Shown piece after piece: positions 8,549 to 19,601 of a DNA stretch of 64,000 bases (the stretch's first letter is position 1; each line of letters opens with the position of its first letter). Source of the stretch: DAHVFK01 sp963755395. GTDB taxonomy: Bacteria > Pseudomonadota > Gammaproteobacteria > Burkholderiales > SG8-39. The translations under genes were made by a program, and so were the position numbers. The notes below the pieces were generated by a model, which did not search any database, was not told the origin of the DNA, and was given only the letters and a program-made list of their open reading frames with translations. The stretch spans positions 1,674,001 through 1,738,000 of the forward strand of contig CAVWJJ010000002.1 in the NCBI GenBank assembly GCA_963755395.1, written 5' to 3'.

Positions 8549-9482
8549 GGCCCGCAAACCTCTGTTTGACGAATTCGCGCATGTCCGGCGGCAACGGAGC
8601 CTCCAACCGCAGGACGGCGCCGCTCGTGGGGTGCCGCAGCCCCAGCCTGCGCGCATGCAGCATCAGGCGTTTGACGCCCTGCTTGGCCAGTGTCCGGTTC
8701 AGCTCGAAGTCTCCGTACTTGTCGTCCCCCAATATGGGGTGACCGGCGTGCGCCAGATGGACGCGAATCTGATGCGTGCGTCCGGTAAGCAGGCGCAGCT
8801 CGAGCAGGCTCAGCTCGGCGCTCTGTGCCAGCGGACTGACCAGCGTCGCGGCAGGCTGCCCTTGCGCGCGCACGCTCACCCTGCGCTCGCCGCTCGATGT
8901 GACGTGCTTGTGCAGGGACTCGCGCAATTCCTTCGTTCCCCCGCGCCAGCGCCCCGCGGCGACCGCAACGTACACCTTCTCCAGCTCGCCTTGACGCAGC
9001 ATGCGGTGCAATTCAACCATGGCGCTGCGCTTCTTCGCGATGATCAGCAGCCCGGAGGTGTCCCGGTCGAGCCGATGCGCAAGTTCGAGGAACTTGGCCT
9101 GCGGGCGCGCCGCCCGCAGCGACTCGATCACGCCGAAGCTGACGCCGCTGCCGCCGTGCACCGCGGTGCCTGAAGGCTTGTTTACCACCAGCAGCGCCGG
9201 GTCCTCGTACACCACGGGAAGCTCGACTGGGCGCGGCGCCGGCCGCAGCGGTCTCTCGGCCAGCCTGACGGGCGGCACGCGCACCCGATCGCCGGTACGA
9301 AGCCGATAGTCCGGGCCGACCCTGCCGCTGTTTACCCGAACTTCTCCGCTACGCAGGACGCGGTAGACATGGCTTTTCGGCACCCCCTTAAGGCGCCTTA
9401 TGAGGAAATTGTCGATGCGCTGCGCGGCGCTTTCCTCGTCGACCTCCAGCAGAGTCGCCCGAGCCTTGCTTAAGTCATTCAT
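8538..9482 (-). CDS. rluC: 23S rRNA pseudouridine synthase, RluC/RluD type
   Basis: Isomerises specific uridines in 23S rRNA. The 314-residue protein has an N-terminal S4 RNA-binding domain (about residues 20-70) and an RsuA/RluA catalytic domain with HRLDRDTSG, catalytic Asp139, followed by LTGRTHQIRVH and GHPILGDDKYG. It is adjacent to and divergent from rne, the usual rluC-rne pairing. The ATG at 9482 opens the four-gene minus-strand series. RluC (positions 955/2504/2580) is the likely assignment, based on context. Confidence 0.9.
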   Translation of the reverse strand: MNDLSKARATLLEVDEESAAQRIDNFLIRRLKGVPKSHVYRVLRSGEVRVNSGRVGPDYRLRTGDRVRVPPVRLAERPLRPAPRPVELPVVYEDPALLVVNKPSGTAVHGGSGVSFGVIESLRAARPQAKFLELAHRLDRDTSGLLIIAKKRSAMVELHRMLRQGELEKVYVAVAAGRWRGGTKELRESLHKHVTSSGERRVSVRAQGQPAATLVSPLAQSAELSLLELRLLTGRTHQIRVHLAHAGHPILGDDKYGDFELNRTLAKQGVKRLMLHARRLGLRHPTSGAVLRLEAPLPPDMREFVKQRFAGHGG

Positions 9483-9831
9483 TTTCCGTATTATCTCGGG
9501 GCTGCTTTGAGTTGCGAGGCACAGGTTCGCGGTAAGCGCCTAGCGCCGCCAGGATCTGCAACCCGCCTCCGCCCTGCTGAAGCCGGGCCCGAAGCAAAGG
9601 TTAATTTCGCTCACCGAGAGTAGCGATAGTACTAGAAGCGCGCGCAGAGGGTTTTTCCCTCGGAAACGCCCGCACCCCTTAAGGAAGGGTGCACGGATTC
9701 CGGCCGCCGCCGGGTTTTGGCAAACCGACAGGCAATGTCGCCGAACCGAAAGAAGGCTTTGACTGGTCGAAAACTAGGAGAATCCTGACCGACGGACCGC
9801 CGGTTCCCCTGCGAGCGCAGGAGAACTGGAA
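9483..9831 (+). promoter_or_regulatory. rne leader region with several hairpins
   Basis: A 349-base gap between the divergent rluC and rne starts with no gene. It holds an inverted repeat GCACCC/GGGTGC (arms 9672-9677 and 9687-9692), a GC-rich palindromic stretch near 9700-9713 and a strong hairpin over the rne ribosome-binding site (listed separately). E. coli rne also has a structured leader of about 360 nt through which RNase E controls its own mRNA. A similar role is inferred here from length and structure only. Confidence 0.5.
9800..9829 (+). promoter_or_regulatory. Hairpin sequestering the rne ribosome-binding site
   Basis: The arms 9800-9812 and 9817-9829 pair over 13 positions with one G-T pair and one C-A mismatch, closing a GAGC loop. 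The 3' arm contains AGGAGA, the ribosome-binding site for the GTG start at 9832. Translation of rne would therefore depend on opening this stem. Confidence 0.5.
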
Positions 9832-12503
9832 GTGAAACGCATGTTATTCAATGCGACGCAGCCGGAAGAGCTGCGCGTCGCCATCGTCGAAGGGCAGAAA
9901 CTCGTCGACCTCGACATCGAGTCGGCATCAAGGGAGCAGCGCAAGAGCAACATCTACAAAGGCGTCATCACCCGCATCGAGCCCAGTCTCGAGGCCGCCT
10001 TTGTCGATTACGGCGAGCGAGCGCCACGGCTTTCTGCCGTTCAAGGAAGTCGCGCGCAGCTACTTCCGCTCCGACATAGATGTCGGCAAAGCCAGGATCC
10101 AGGACGCCCTCAAGGAAGGCCAGGAACTGATCGTCCAGGTGGAAAAGGACGAGCGCGGCAACAAGGGCGCCGCGCTCACCACCTTCATCAGCCTGGCCGG
10201 CCGCTACCTGGTGCTGATGCCGAACAACCCGCGCGGCGGCGGCGTCTCGCGCCGCATCGAAGGCGAGGACCGCAACGAGCTGCGCGACACGCTCGACCAG
10301 CTGGTCCTGCCGGAAGGCATGAGCGTCATCGCCCGCACGGCCGGCATCGGCCGCTCCGCCGAAGAACTGAAGTGGGACCTGAATTACCTGATGCAGCTGT
10401 GGCGCGCGATCGAAGACGCGGCCGACCAGCCAGACGGGCGCCTTCCTGATCTACCTGGAAGTCAGCCTCGTGATTCGCGCGATCCGCGACTACTTCCAGC
10501 CGGACATCGGCGAGATTCTGATCGACACCGACGAGATCTACGAGCAGGCGCAGCACGTTCATGGAGCATCGTGATGCCGGGCAACGTCGGCAAGGTCAAG
10601 CTCTACCGCGACGACGTACCGCTGTTCTCGCGCTTCCAGATCGAGCACCAGATCGAGACCGCCTACGCGCGACAGGTGAACCTGCCCTCGGGCGGCGCGA
10701 TCGTGATCGACCACACCGAAGCGCTGGTCGCGATCGACGTCAACTCGGCGCGCGCGACCAAAGGCCACGACATCGAGGAAACCGCGCTGCGCACCAACCT
10801 GGAGGCGGCGGACGAAGTCGCGCGCCAGCTGCGACTGCGCGACCTGGGCGGGCTGATCGTGATCGACTTCATCGACATGGAATCGCAGCGCAACCAGCGC
10901 GAAGTGGAAAACCGATTGCGCGAGGCGCTGCGCTTCGACCGGGCGCGCGTGCAGATCGGCAAGATCTCGCGCTTCGGCCTGATGGAGCTGTCGCGCCAGC
11001 GGCTTGCAGCCTTCGCTCGAGGAGACCGCGCACATCACCTGCCCGCGCTGCAGCGGCACCGGCCATATCCGCGGCACCGAATCCACCGCGCTGCATGTCC
11101 TGCGCATCATCCAGGAAGAGGCGATGAAGGAGAACACCGGCGCAGTCCACGCGCAGGTGCCGGTAGACGTCGCCAGCTTCCTGCTGAACGAAAAGCGCAA
11201 CGAAATCCAGAAGCTGGAGGCGCGCCTCAAGGTCAATATCGTGCTGGTTCCCAATCAGCACCTCGAGACGCCGCACTACAAGGTGCAGCGCCTGAAGCAC
11301 GACGAACTGAACGAGATGGAGCACGTGCCAGCGAGCTACGAGCTGGTCGAGCAGCCCGAGGAGCCGAAGCTCGGCGCCGAGGCGGAGCCGGTCAAGGAAC
11401 GCCAGGAGGCGGTGGTAAAGGCCATCACGCCGGCACAGCCGGCGCCGCTGGTCGCCGAGCCGCAGCCGCGCGCCCCAGGTGAGACGCGTGCACAGCGGCC
11501 ACAGCGTCGCCCCGAACGCATGCCCTCCCCCATGATGGCCGTCCCGGTGCGTCCGGGAATCATCGGCCGCATCCTGGGCTGGTTCAAGCTCGAACAGGCC
11601 GCCCCGGGCGCGACTGTTGCCGCGCCCGCGCTCGAGCCGCAGACCGGGCAGCGCGAGCCGCACCGGGAACCGCGTCAGCGTGACCGTCGACCCGAGCAAC
11701 GTGGCGATCATCGGCGCGGAGCGGAGCGCGGTGAGCGCGGCGAGCGGGCCGGACGCGGCGAGCGCGGCGGGCGTGACCGGCGTGGCGAGCGAGGTGATCG
11801 CAGCGAGCGACGTGACGGCCAACAGAGCCGCCTCGAGCAGCGAGGCAACGGCCAGCCGAGGGAAGCGCGGCCAAGCGGCGAGCGCAGGCCGGATCAACGC
11901 CCGCCGCGTCCGCCACATGCCGAGGCCGAGCCGCGTGCCGCCCGGCCGGAAGCACAAGCTGGCAGCACGCCCGAGAGCGAAGAGCATCGCCGCAGCCGCC
12001 GTGGTCGGCGCGATCGCGGACGGGAGCGCCGCCCGGAGCAGACTGAAAGCGGCATCGACCAGCGCCCGCATGGCGTTGCGCCCGAGGTGCCCACGCCTTC
12101 GCCGTCGCATCAGACCGAGCCAGTGACCGTCACGGTGAGCGAACCGATGCACGCCATAAGCACACCGCCGCTGCCGGAGTTCCCGGCACCGCAGATCGCC
12201 GAGCAGGTGCCGGTGCAGCGGGCCGCCCCGGCACCTGAGCCCGTGTTCGAGCGACAAGCGCCTGAGATGCAGGCGCCTTTCGAGCCGCTGCCTCCGGTCA
12301 TGCCGGCGGTCGAACCCAAGGCCGAGCCGACGGCGGAACTCGACCGCTCGGGCCTGGTGATGATCGAAACCAACCCGTCGAAGGCACGCACGGTGCGGCC
12401 CGAGCCGGAACAAACGCAGGCGCTCGGTCGCGCGCGCCGCGAGCGCACATCCCGACGGACGGAAGCCGAACCCGAACTGGTACAGATCGAAACCAGGAAG
12501 TAG
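9832..12503 (+). pseudogene. rne: Ribonuclease E (rne), reading frame broken by five +1 shifts
   Basis: The essential endoribonuclease and degradosome scaffold. From the GTG at 9832 the N-terminus MKRMLFNATQPEELRVAI is typical. The S1 domain, RNase H-like part and DNase I-like catalytic part follow (VAIDVNSARATKG, IDFIDM), then the Zn-link TCPRCSGTG, then an Arg/Glu-rich disordered tail ending at 12503. The frame changes five times, each fitting one inserted base, near 10015, 10435, 10553, 10570 and 11003. All segments remain highly conserved on both sides of each shift. Because RNase E is normally essential and selection on every segment is evident, sequence error is more likely than real inactivation. 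Confidence 0.9.
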
Positions 12504-12518
12504 CGTTGCCAGGCAGCC

Positions 12519-13049
12519 TTGGCTGACTACCCAACCCGGCTGGAGCACGAACACACCCTGTTCGACGGCCGGAAGGTGCTCATTCGCCCGATCCGCGCCG
12601 ACGACGGCGTGCTGGAGAGAGACTTTCTCATCGGCGGCGTGTCGGGCGAAAGCCGCTATCTGCGCTTTCACAAGTGGGTCGGCGCTCCATCGGACAAGCT
12701 GATCCACTTCCTGACCGACGTCGACTACGACCGCCACATGGCCTTCGTCTGCGTTTACCGCGAGGGAGACAACGCGGAGGTTGCGGGCGAGGCGCGCTAC
12801 GTCGTGAATCCCGACGACAAGAGCTGCGAATTCGGCGTCGTGATCGCCGATGCCTGGCACAAGAGCGGCGTCGCCGGGCTGCTGATGGAAGCGCTCATCC
12901 GGGTCGCCCGGGACCGCGGCTTGACCAGCATGGAAGGACTGGTGCTGCGAAACAATCCGCCCATGCTGCGCTTTGCGCGCGCGCTCGGTTTCGAGGTCCA
13001 CTCCGTGGCGGAAGATCCGCACACGCTGCGGATCGTCAAGAGGCTTTGA
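12519..13049 (+). CDS. GNAT-family N-acetyltransferase
   Basis: A 176-residue GCN5-related acetyltransferase. The segment FGVVIADAWHKSGVAGLLMEALI carries the acetyl-CoA-binding loop of motif A (a variant of Q/RxxGxG/A), and NNPPMLRFARALGFE is the usual C-terminal motif B. N-terminal sequence (RLEHEHTLFDGRKVLIRPIRADD) resembles the acetyltransferase domain of protein acetyltransferases of the Pat type. No ATG is present; a TTG at 12519, 15 bases after the rne stop, is the most likely start. It overlaps the convergent phosphatase gene by 14 bases. The substrate is unknown. Confidence 0.8.
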   Translation: MADYPTRLEHEHTLFDGRKVLIRPIRADDGVLERDFLIGGVSGESRYLRFHKWVGAPSDKLIHFLTDVDYDRHMAFVCVYREGDNAEVAGEARYVVNPDDKSCEFGVVIADAWHKSGVAGLLMEALIRVARDRGLTSMEGLVLRNNPPMLRFARALGFEVHSVAEDPHTLRIVKRL

Positions 13050-13512
13050 TCCCGCCTCGCAGCTCGGCCAGCAGGCCGCGCGCCGCAGCCTCCACCATGT
13101 CGAGGACCCGCTCGAAGCCTCCCGGCCCGCCGTAGTACGGGTCTGGGACCTCTTCGCCCTGCCCGGCGGCGAATTCCATGAACAGGCGCAGCTTGTGCCG
13201 ATGTTGCAGCGGCGCAATGTGCCGCAGTATCTCCAGGTGGCCGCGGTCCATGGCGAGGACCAGCTCGAAGGATTCGAAATCGTCCGCTGCTACCTGGCGC
13301 GCGCGCAGATTGCTGAGATCATAGCCGCGGCGCCGCGCGTGGTGCTGCGCGCGCTCATCCGGCGGCTCGCCGACGTGGTAGTCGTGCGTCCCGGCCGAGT
13401 CGACGCGGACTTTGTCGGCGAGGCCCGCCTCACGCACCAGCCGACGCATGACGGCGTCGGCGGTCGGCGAGCGGCAGATGTTGCCGGTGCAGACAAAAAG
13501 AACGCCACGCAC
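13036..13512 (-). CDS. Low-molecular-weight protein-tyrosine phosphatase
   Basis: A 158-residue cytoplasmic phosphatase. The P-loop CTGNICRS (C8-x5-R14) is at the N-terminus, and the general-acid Asp is in VPDPYYGG. The GTG at 13512 is selected because it puts the P-loop at the normal distance from the start and follows directly after the uvrB stop (TAG at 13515-13517), so it is coupled to uvrB. It converges with the GNAT gene. Such proteins may dephosphorylate tyrosine kinases of exopolysaccharide systems or small molecules; no such system is next to it. Confidence 0.88.
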   Translation of the reverse strand: MRGVLFVCTGNICRSPTADAVMRRLVREAGLADKVRVDSAGTHDYHVGEPPDERAQHHARRRGYDLSNLRARQVAADDFESFELVLAMDRGHLEILRHIAPLQHRHKLRLFMEFAAGQGEEVPDPYYGGPGGFERVLDMVEAAARGLLAELRGGIKAS

Positions 13513-13514
13513 TG

Positions 13515-15563
<2,049 letters not shown>

Positions 15564-15632
15564 TCGCAGTGCCGCGGCAAAACTTCGATTTTCCCACAGC
15601 AGGCAGCCCGGTAGAATACGTACTTCACTCCG

Positions 15633-16847
15633 ATGAATCCGTCCATGAGCAAATCGATCCTCGCCGCGGTCCAGATGGCGCCGCGCGACCCCATTCTTGG
15701 CGTCACCGAAGCGTTCGTCGCCGACCAGAACCCGAACAAGGTCAACCTCGGGGTCGGCGTCTACTGCGACGACAACGGCAAAGTGCCCCTGCTCGAGTGC
15801 GTGCGGCGCGCGGAGCGCCAGCGTGTCGAGGCGGCGCCGCCGCACAGCTACCTGCCGATCGACGGCCTGCAAAGCTACGACCGGGCCGTGATGGAGCTGG
15901 TATTCGGCGCCGAGCTGGCGAAGAGCGGCCGTATCATCACGGTGCAGGCACTGGGCGGAACGGGGGGGCTCAAGATCGGCGCCGACTTCCTCAAACGCCT
16001 CGACCCCGACGCACAGGTCTGGATCAGCGACCCGAGCTGGGAGAACCACCGCGCGCTGTTCGAGAACGCCGGCTTTTCGGTCAACAGCTATCCCTACTAT
16101 CAGTCCGGCACCCGTGGCCTGGACTTCGAAGGGATGCTGGGTGCGCTCGACGGCCTTGTGGCCGGCTCGATCGTGGTCCTGCACGCCTGCTGCCACAACC
16201 CCACCGGCGTCGACCTGTCGCGTGAGCAGTGGCAGCGGGTGCTCGAGGTGGTCAAGCGGCGCGAGCTGGTGCCGTTCCTCGATCTCGCGTACCAGGGGTT
16301 CGGCGACGGCATCGACGCGGACGGCTATGCCGTGCGCCTGTTCGCCGAGGCCTACAGCCCGATCTTCGTCTCGAGCTCGTTCTCGAAGTCGTTCTCGCTC
16401 TACGGCGAGCGCGTCGGCGCGTTCAGCCTGTTGGCCGGTAGCGCCGATGAGGCGGCGCGCGCGCTGTCGCAGATCAAGCGTCTGGTGCGAACCAACTACT
16501 CCAACCCGCCGACTCACGGGGGACAGATCGTCGCCACCGTGCTCGCCACGCCCGAATTGCGGGCGCTGTGGGAGCAGGAGCTCGGCGCGATGCGAGACCG
16601 AATCAAGTCGATGCGCAAGGCGCTGGTCGAGACGATCCGCACTCGCGCGCCGCGGACCGATTTCGGCTTCATACTCGAGCAGCGCGGGATGTTCTCCTAC
16701 ACCGGGCTGACCAAGGCGCAGGTCGAGCGCCTGCGAACAGAATATTCGGTATACGCCATCGATACCGGACGTATCTGCGTCGCAGCACTGAATTCGAAGA
16801 ACATCGACTACGCGGCCGATGCGATCGCCAAGGTGATCCCGGCCTAG
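15633..16847 (+). CDS. Aromatic amino acid / aspartate aminotransferase (class I)
   Basis: A PLP enzyme of the AspC/TyrB subfamily (Ia). The 404-residue protein has NLGVGVYCDDNGKVPLL near the start, HACCHNPTGVD, the PLP-lysine motif SSSFSKSF and the substrate-carboxylate Arg region near RICVAAL. The N-terminus and length match betaproteobacterial TyrB proteins. A second ATG four codons later is an alternative start. It is divergent from uvrB (69 bases) and stops three bases before the convergent AsmA-like gene. TyrB versus AspC specificity cannot be told from motifs alone. Confidence 0.9.
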   Translation: MNPSMSKSILAAVQMAPRDPILGVTEAFVADQNPNKVNLGVGVYCDDNGKVPLLECVRRAERQRVEAAPPHSYLPIDGLQSYDRAVMELVFGAELAKSGRIITVQALGGTGGLKIGADFLKRLDPDAQVWISDPSWENHRALFENAGFSVNSYPYYQSGTRGLDFEGMLGALDGLVAGSIVVLHACCHNPTGVDLSREQWQRVLEVVKRRELVPFLDLAYQGFGDGIDADGYAVRLFAEAYSPIFVSSSFSKSFSLYGERVGAFSLLAGSADEAARALSQIKRLVRTNYSNPPTHGGQIVATVLATPELRALWEQELGAMRDRIKSMRKALVETIRTRAPRTDFGFILEQRGMFSYTGLTKAQVERLRTEYSVYAIDTGRICVAALNSKNIDYAADAIAKVIPA

Positions 16848-16850
16848 CTC

Positions 16851-18182
16851 TCACTGGCACTCGCTCCTGCCCTCGAGGCGGCTGCCCGCCGAGAGGCCGA
16901 GGCTGGTGCCGATCCCGGGCAGCAGCATAGTGCCGATCACCGCTCCGATCACGCCCGCCTTGGTGAGCGACAACGAAGGATCCGCGGTGGTTCCGGAAAC
17001 CGCCACCGGTACGCCGACGAAGCCTTTGGTCTTCGCCACGGACACGTCCAGCTTGCCCGACAAGGTCTGATCCGGCGCGATCGAAACATTGCCCGCCGCC
17101 ATGAGCGCCGGCGAGCGAACGCAGATCTTGTTCACCTGAACGTGCTTGCCGCGCAACGCCAAGTCCCCCTTCATCTGCTCGAACTTGGTCGTGCCGCCGG
17201 AAGACAGTTTGCCGAGCGGCAGTTCGGCGACGCGCGAGAGGTCCACGCCGTGCCATTCGCCGCCGGTGACCTCGAACGGGGCATCCAGCACCAGTGCATT
17301 GCCCAGCTGCACCGCGGTTCTGGCCTGCGCCGAATAGCTCACCTTGCCGCTCAGCTGGCCGGACAGTCGCGCGGGCTTGCCCAACGCCGACTCCAGCGGA
17401 ACAAGCTCGACGCCGGCCAGCTCGGCCTTGCCGTCGAGATGCCATTGCCTGCCCCAGCGCAGGTCCAGGCTGCCGGCGAGCGTCCCGCCGTAGAGCTTGC
17501 CGCGGATCTCTGGCAGCGCGAGCCGGGAACCGTGCAGCGCGCCGCTCGCCTCGAGTTCGTCGAAAGCCAGCGGCGCAATGGTGATCGGCAGGCGCCAGTT
17601 GCGCGCGCTGAGGCTCAAACGCGTCCGCCCGGCGTGGTCGGGATCGAGCGTTGCCTGGAACGAACCATCGTCGGTCGACACGCGCACCACCGTCGCGGAG
17701 GGGACGACAGACAGATCCACGACGACGTTGAACACCGGCAGCCTCAGCGCGCGCTGCTCGTAAGTCACGTGCCGCAGCACGATGCGCCGAACCAGAATCC
17801 CGCTCCCGCCGCCCCCTTTCGGCAGCTTGTCGAGCAGGTCGAGCGCGGAGTGCTTGATGCGTACCCCGTCGGCGCGGATCTCGCGCAGCACGACCTCGTC
17901 CGAAGGCAATAGCAGCAGGTCCGGCACGATGCTCGCGCGCTCGACGCTCACGTCGTCGTTGCGACCGAGCTTCAAGCCAATGATTGCCACACGCGGGGTG
18001 GGCAGCAGCTCTAGCCGCAGGATCCTGATCGACACCGGCTGACCGATGCGGTCCGAAACGCGACGCGTGAGCTGCGGGATATAGGCCGAAAGCGGCACCA
18101 GAAAGGGCACCGCGAGCGCTGCGACGAGGAGCCCGATGAACGCGAGCAGGGCCCACAACCATCTTCTTTTCGCAAGCGCCAT
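16851..18182 (-). CDS. AsmA-family envelope protein
   Basis: A 443-residue inner-membrane-anchored periplasmic protein. An N-terminal membrane helix (WLWALLAFIGLLVAALAVPF) is followed by a beta-rich AsmA-like region. The C-terminus has another hydrophobic glycine-rich stretch (VIGAVIGTMLLPGIG). AsmA-like proteins are thought to take part in phospholipid transport to the outer membrane. The ATG at 18182 is chosen because any longer reading would be the antisense of tRNA-Asn, a classic false extension. It converges with the aminotransferase gene. Confidence 0.82.
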   Translation of the reverse strand: MALAKRRWLWALLAFIGLLVAALAVPFLVPLSAYIPQLTRRVSDRIGQPVSIRILRLELLPTPRVAIIGLKLGRNDDVSVERASIVPDLLLLPSDEVVLREIRADGVRIKHSALDLLDKLPKGGGGSGILVRRIVLRHVTYEQRALRLPVFNVVVDLSVVPSATVVRVSTDDGSFQATLDPDHAGRTRLSLSARNWRLPITIAPLAFDELEASGALHGSRLALPEIRGKLYGGTLAGSLDLRWGRQWHLDGKAELAGVELVPLESALGKPARLSGQLSGKVSYSAQARTAVQLGNALVLDAPFEVTGGEWHGVDLSRVAELPLGKLSSGGTTKFEQMKGDLALRGKHVQVNKICVRSPALMAAGNVSIAPDQTLSGKLDVSVAKTKGFVGVPVAVSGTTADPSLSLTKAGVIGAVIGTMLLPGIGTSLGLSAGSRLEGRSECQ

Positions 18183-18233
18183 CGCGTGATTGCTTGGATA
18201 TCCAGAAATCCCTAAAATAGCGGGTTTTCCGGA

Positions 18234-18309
18234 TCCCCGATAGCTCAGTCGGTAGAGCGACGGACTGTTAATCCGCAGGTCGTAGGTTCGAGCCCTACTC
18301 GGGGAGCCA
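18234..18309 (+). tRNA. tRNA-Asn (GTT)
   Basis: A 76-nt tRNA with a 7-bp acceptor stem (TCCCCGA/TCGGGGA), D-loop, anticodon loop CTGTTAA with anticodon GTT at 18267-18269, and T-arm GGTTCGAGCC. The discriminator G is followed by an encoded CCA at 18307-18309. Its 3' part is the attachment site of the downstream island. Confidence 0.96.
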
Positions 18310-18311
18310 AG
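18265..18311 (+). repeat. attL: 47-bp direct repeat within the tRNA-Asn 3' end
   Basis: The left copy of the island attachment repeat, covering the anticodon loop to just past CCA. It is identical to 25911-25957 except for one base (A versus G at position 7). The left copy keeps the tRNA functional. Confidence 0.88.
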
Positions 18312-18316
18312 CTTCA

Positions 18317-18352
18317 ACTAGTTAGTCGCAGATTAACTGCGAACTAACTAGT
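18317..18352. repeat. Long inverted repeat just after tRNA-Asn
   Basis: The arms 18317-18331 (ACTAGTTAGTCGCAG) and 18337-18352 are reverse complements apart from one extra A, with a five-base loop ATTAA. It may be an integrase or excisionase binding site or the tRNA terminator; there is no T-run to favour the latter. Confidence 0.6.
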
Positions 18353-18454
18353 CAGTCGATGAAGTATTACCGCTCCTTCGTTCTGACAGGCGCTTTCTGA
18401 CTCCGCAGAGTAGTCCGCCACTCTTTCCCCGGCGGGCGTCGAAGGAGATCGGAA

Positions 18455-18769
18455 ATGACACCTGAAACTGTCCAGACCACTGGACCCTCGGCCGCGGGGC
18501 TCGGCGTGGCTTCCAACGCCCGAGCAAGCGGCACGGCAACGACGCTCGCCGAGCTTGTCGATGCCTACATGACCGCCTACGCCGGCCACGATCGCACTCG
18601 CGTCACGCAGCTCACCCGTTGGGTCGCGCTTCTTGGTGATCGAGCCTTCGCCTCGCTTACCGACGAGAATCTTTTTCGAGGCCTCGAGACAATCCGGAAC
18701 GAGCCAGCCCGCGTCTACATGGGCCGCGATGCTGACGGGCGCAGGATCGAGCGTGCCAAGGGCAAATAG
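18455..18769 (+). pseudogene. Truncated tyrosine-type site-specific integrase (N-terminal stump)
   Basis: A 104-residue fragment. LAELVDAYMTAY, the RWVALLGDRAFASLTDENL segment, the RNEPARVYMGRDADGRRIERAKGK ending and the lack of anything after it match the N-terminal SAM-like arm of phage/island integrases. In such proteins this is followed by the core-binding helix and the R-H-R-Y catalytic domain. Those are missing: a stop follows directly and no continuation is found in any frame. It starts about 140 bases from attL and reads into the island, the normal place for the integrase of a tRNA-targeting element. Confidence 0.7.
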
Positions 18770-18936
18770 GTCCGAACCTCGCTACCGTCGCTCGGACTCG
18801 ATCGCGTCGGACAAGGAGATAACGCCTGCGGTGTAGTGCGGGAGTGGCACTGCGAAGTGCCGTAACCCCAAGTAGTCACACCGGCCCCAGCTGAACATGA
18901 GTACGCGATGGCGTCGGCGGGGCGGTACAAAGGAAT

Positions 18937-19044
18937 CTATCGCTCCTTCAGGTCGCATCCCACGTCGCGCTCCCACCATCCGCACTGGTCCACCACGACC
19001 AACCGATGCTGCTCACAGGAGAGGTGCACGCCGTCATTGTAAAT
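18937..19044 (-). other. Degenerate Trp/Cys-rich peptide module, copy 1
   Basis: An open stretch of 35 codons between stops encodes YNDGVHL, a Cys, RLVVVD, CGWWER and a further Cys before the stop. A GTG in frame at 19029 is the only conventional start. The same module occurs three more times in the island (19602-19784, 21905-22066 and 22622-22729). It lies upstream of and divergent from the small membrane protein at 19211. I do not recognise the family; it may be a small peptide gene or a fragment. Confidence 0.45.
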
Positions 19045-19210
19045 CTAGTGTGCGCCAGTCCAGTAAGTGGGTGTATCCGTCATGGCCCAATGTGTGAAGT
19101 GCGGCAGTCCTGTTAAATTCTGTATTGGCACCACGAAATTTGCCGACTTAGTCCATACGGACAATTGCCGCCCACTTCTGCAGCGTATAGCGTGTTCGCG
19201 AGAGGCGCTT

Positions 19211-19486
19211 ATGCACACTTCCAAGACAAGCTACCCCGTGTGGGTCGGTATTTGCGTCGCGTATCTCTGGCGACTTGCTCTCGTCGTCGGATACTTCGCT
19301 TTGGCGCTCTGGTTGTGGCCGGGAAGCGTGCTGCAAACCCCGCTTTCTGCGTTCACGCTGGGGTTCGCTCTACGCGCCCTCGTCTCGGTCGCGTGCCTGT
19401 CGGTCGGAATCACGAGCCTATACTTTGTAGCAATCGAGCCATTCGTGCTCGGTTACACGGAGCTATTTCATCGAGATCAAGAATGA
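19211..19486 (+). CDS. Small island membrane protein A (paralogue of the 22202-22480 gene)
   Basis: A 91-residue protein with two predicted membrane segments (about residues 13-33 and 43-72). The ATG at 19211 follows a GAGAGG site at good spacing and gives nearly the same length as its paralogue (92 residues). Shared features are WxGI near the start, an L..L.LV helix, WP followed by PL, and the C-terminal G-x-x-x-LYF-x-A-x-x-EPF-x(3)-Y motif. An in-frame ATG at 19082 would add a Cys-rich stretch (CVKCGSPVKFC) not found in the paralogue. Its function is unknown. Both neighbours are copies of the Trp/Cys-rich peptide module on the other strand. Confidence 0.6.
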   Translation: MHTSKTSYPVWVGICVAYLWRLALVVGYFALALWLWPGSVLQTPLSAFTLGFALRALVSVACLSVGITSLYFVAIEPFVLGYTELFHRDQE

Positions 19487-19601
19487 TTTCGCAGCGGGTG
19501 ATGCCTTTGTCATGGCCTTTCACTTTCAGCTAATGGCTAGCGCTGATAATCAGTCAATGGCGAACCTAGATCCGCTAAAGTACTGCTTTCACGGCCAGCA
19601 C

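Noticed and set aside
9672..9692. Rho-independent terminator in the rne leader
   Set aside because: The GCACCC/GGGTGC hairpin is not followed by a T-run, and both flanking genes start, rather than end, here.
10869..13217. A 782-codon minus-strand open frame opposite rne and the GNAT gene
   Set aside because: It is antisense to the rne coding sequence, of low complexity and without any family motif.
18183..18317. N-terminal extension of the AsmA-like protein across the tRNA gene (MKLGSPSRARTYDL...)
   Set aside because: It is the antisense translation of tRNA-Asn, a known false extension; the ATG at 18182 directly before the membrane anchor is the real start.
19082..19210. Cys-rich N-terminal extension (CVKCGSPVKFC) of membrane protein A as a zinc ribbon
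   Set aside because: The paralogue has no such extension and its start corresponds to 19211, which has its own ribosome-binding site; kept only as an alternative start.
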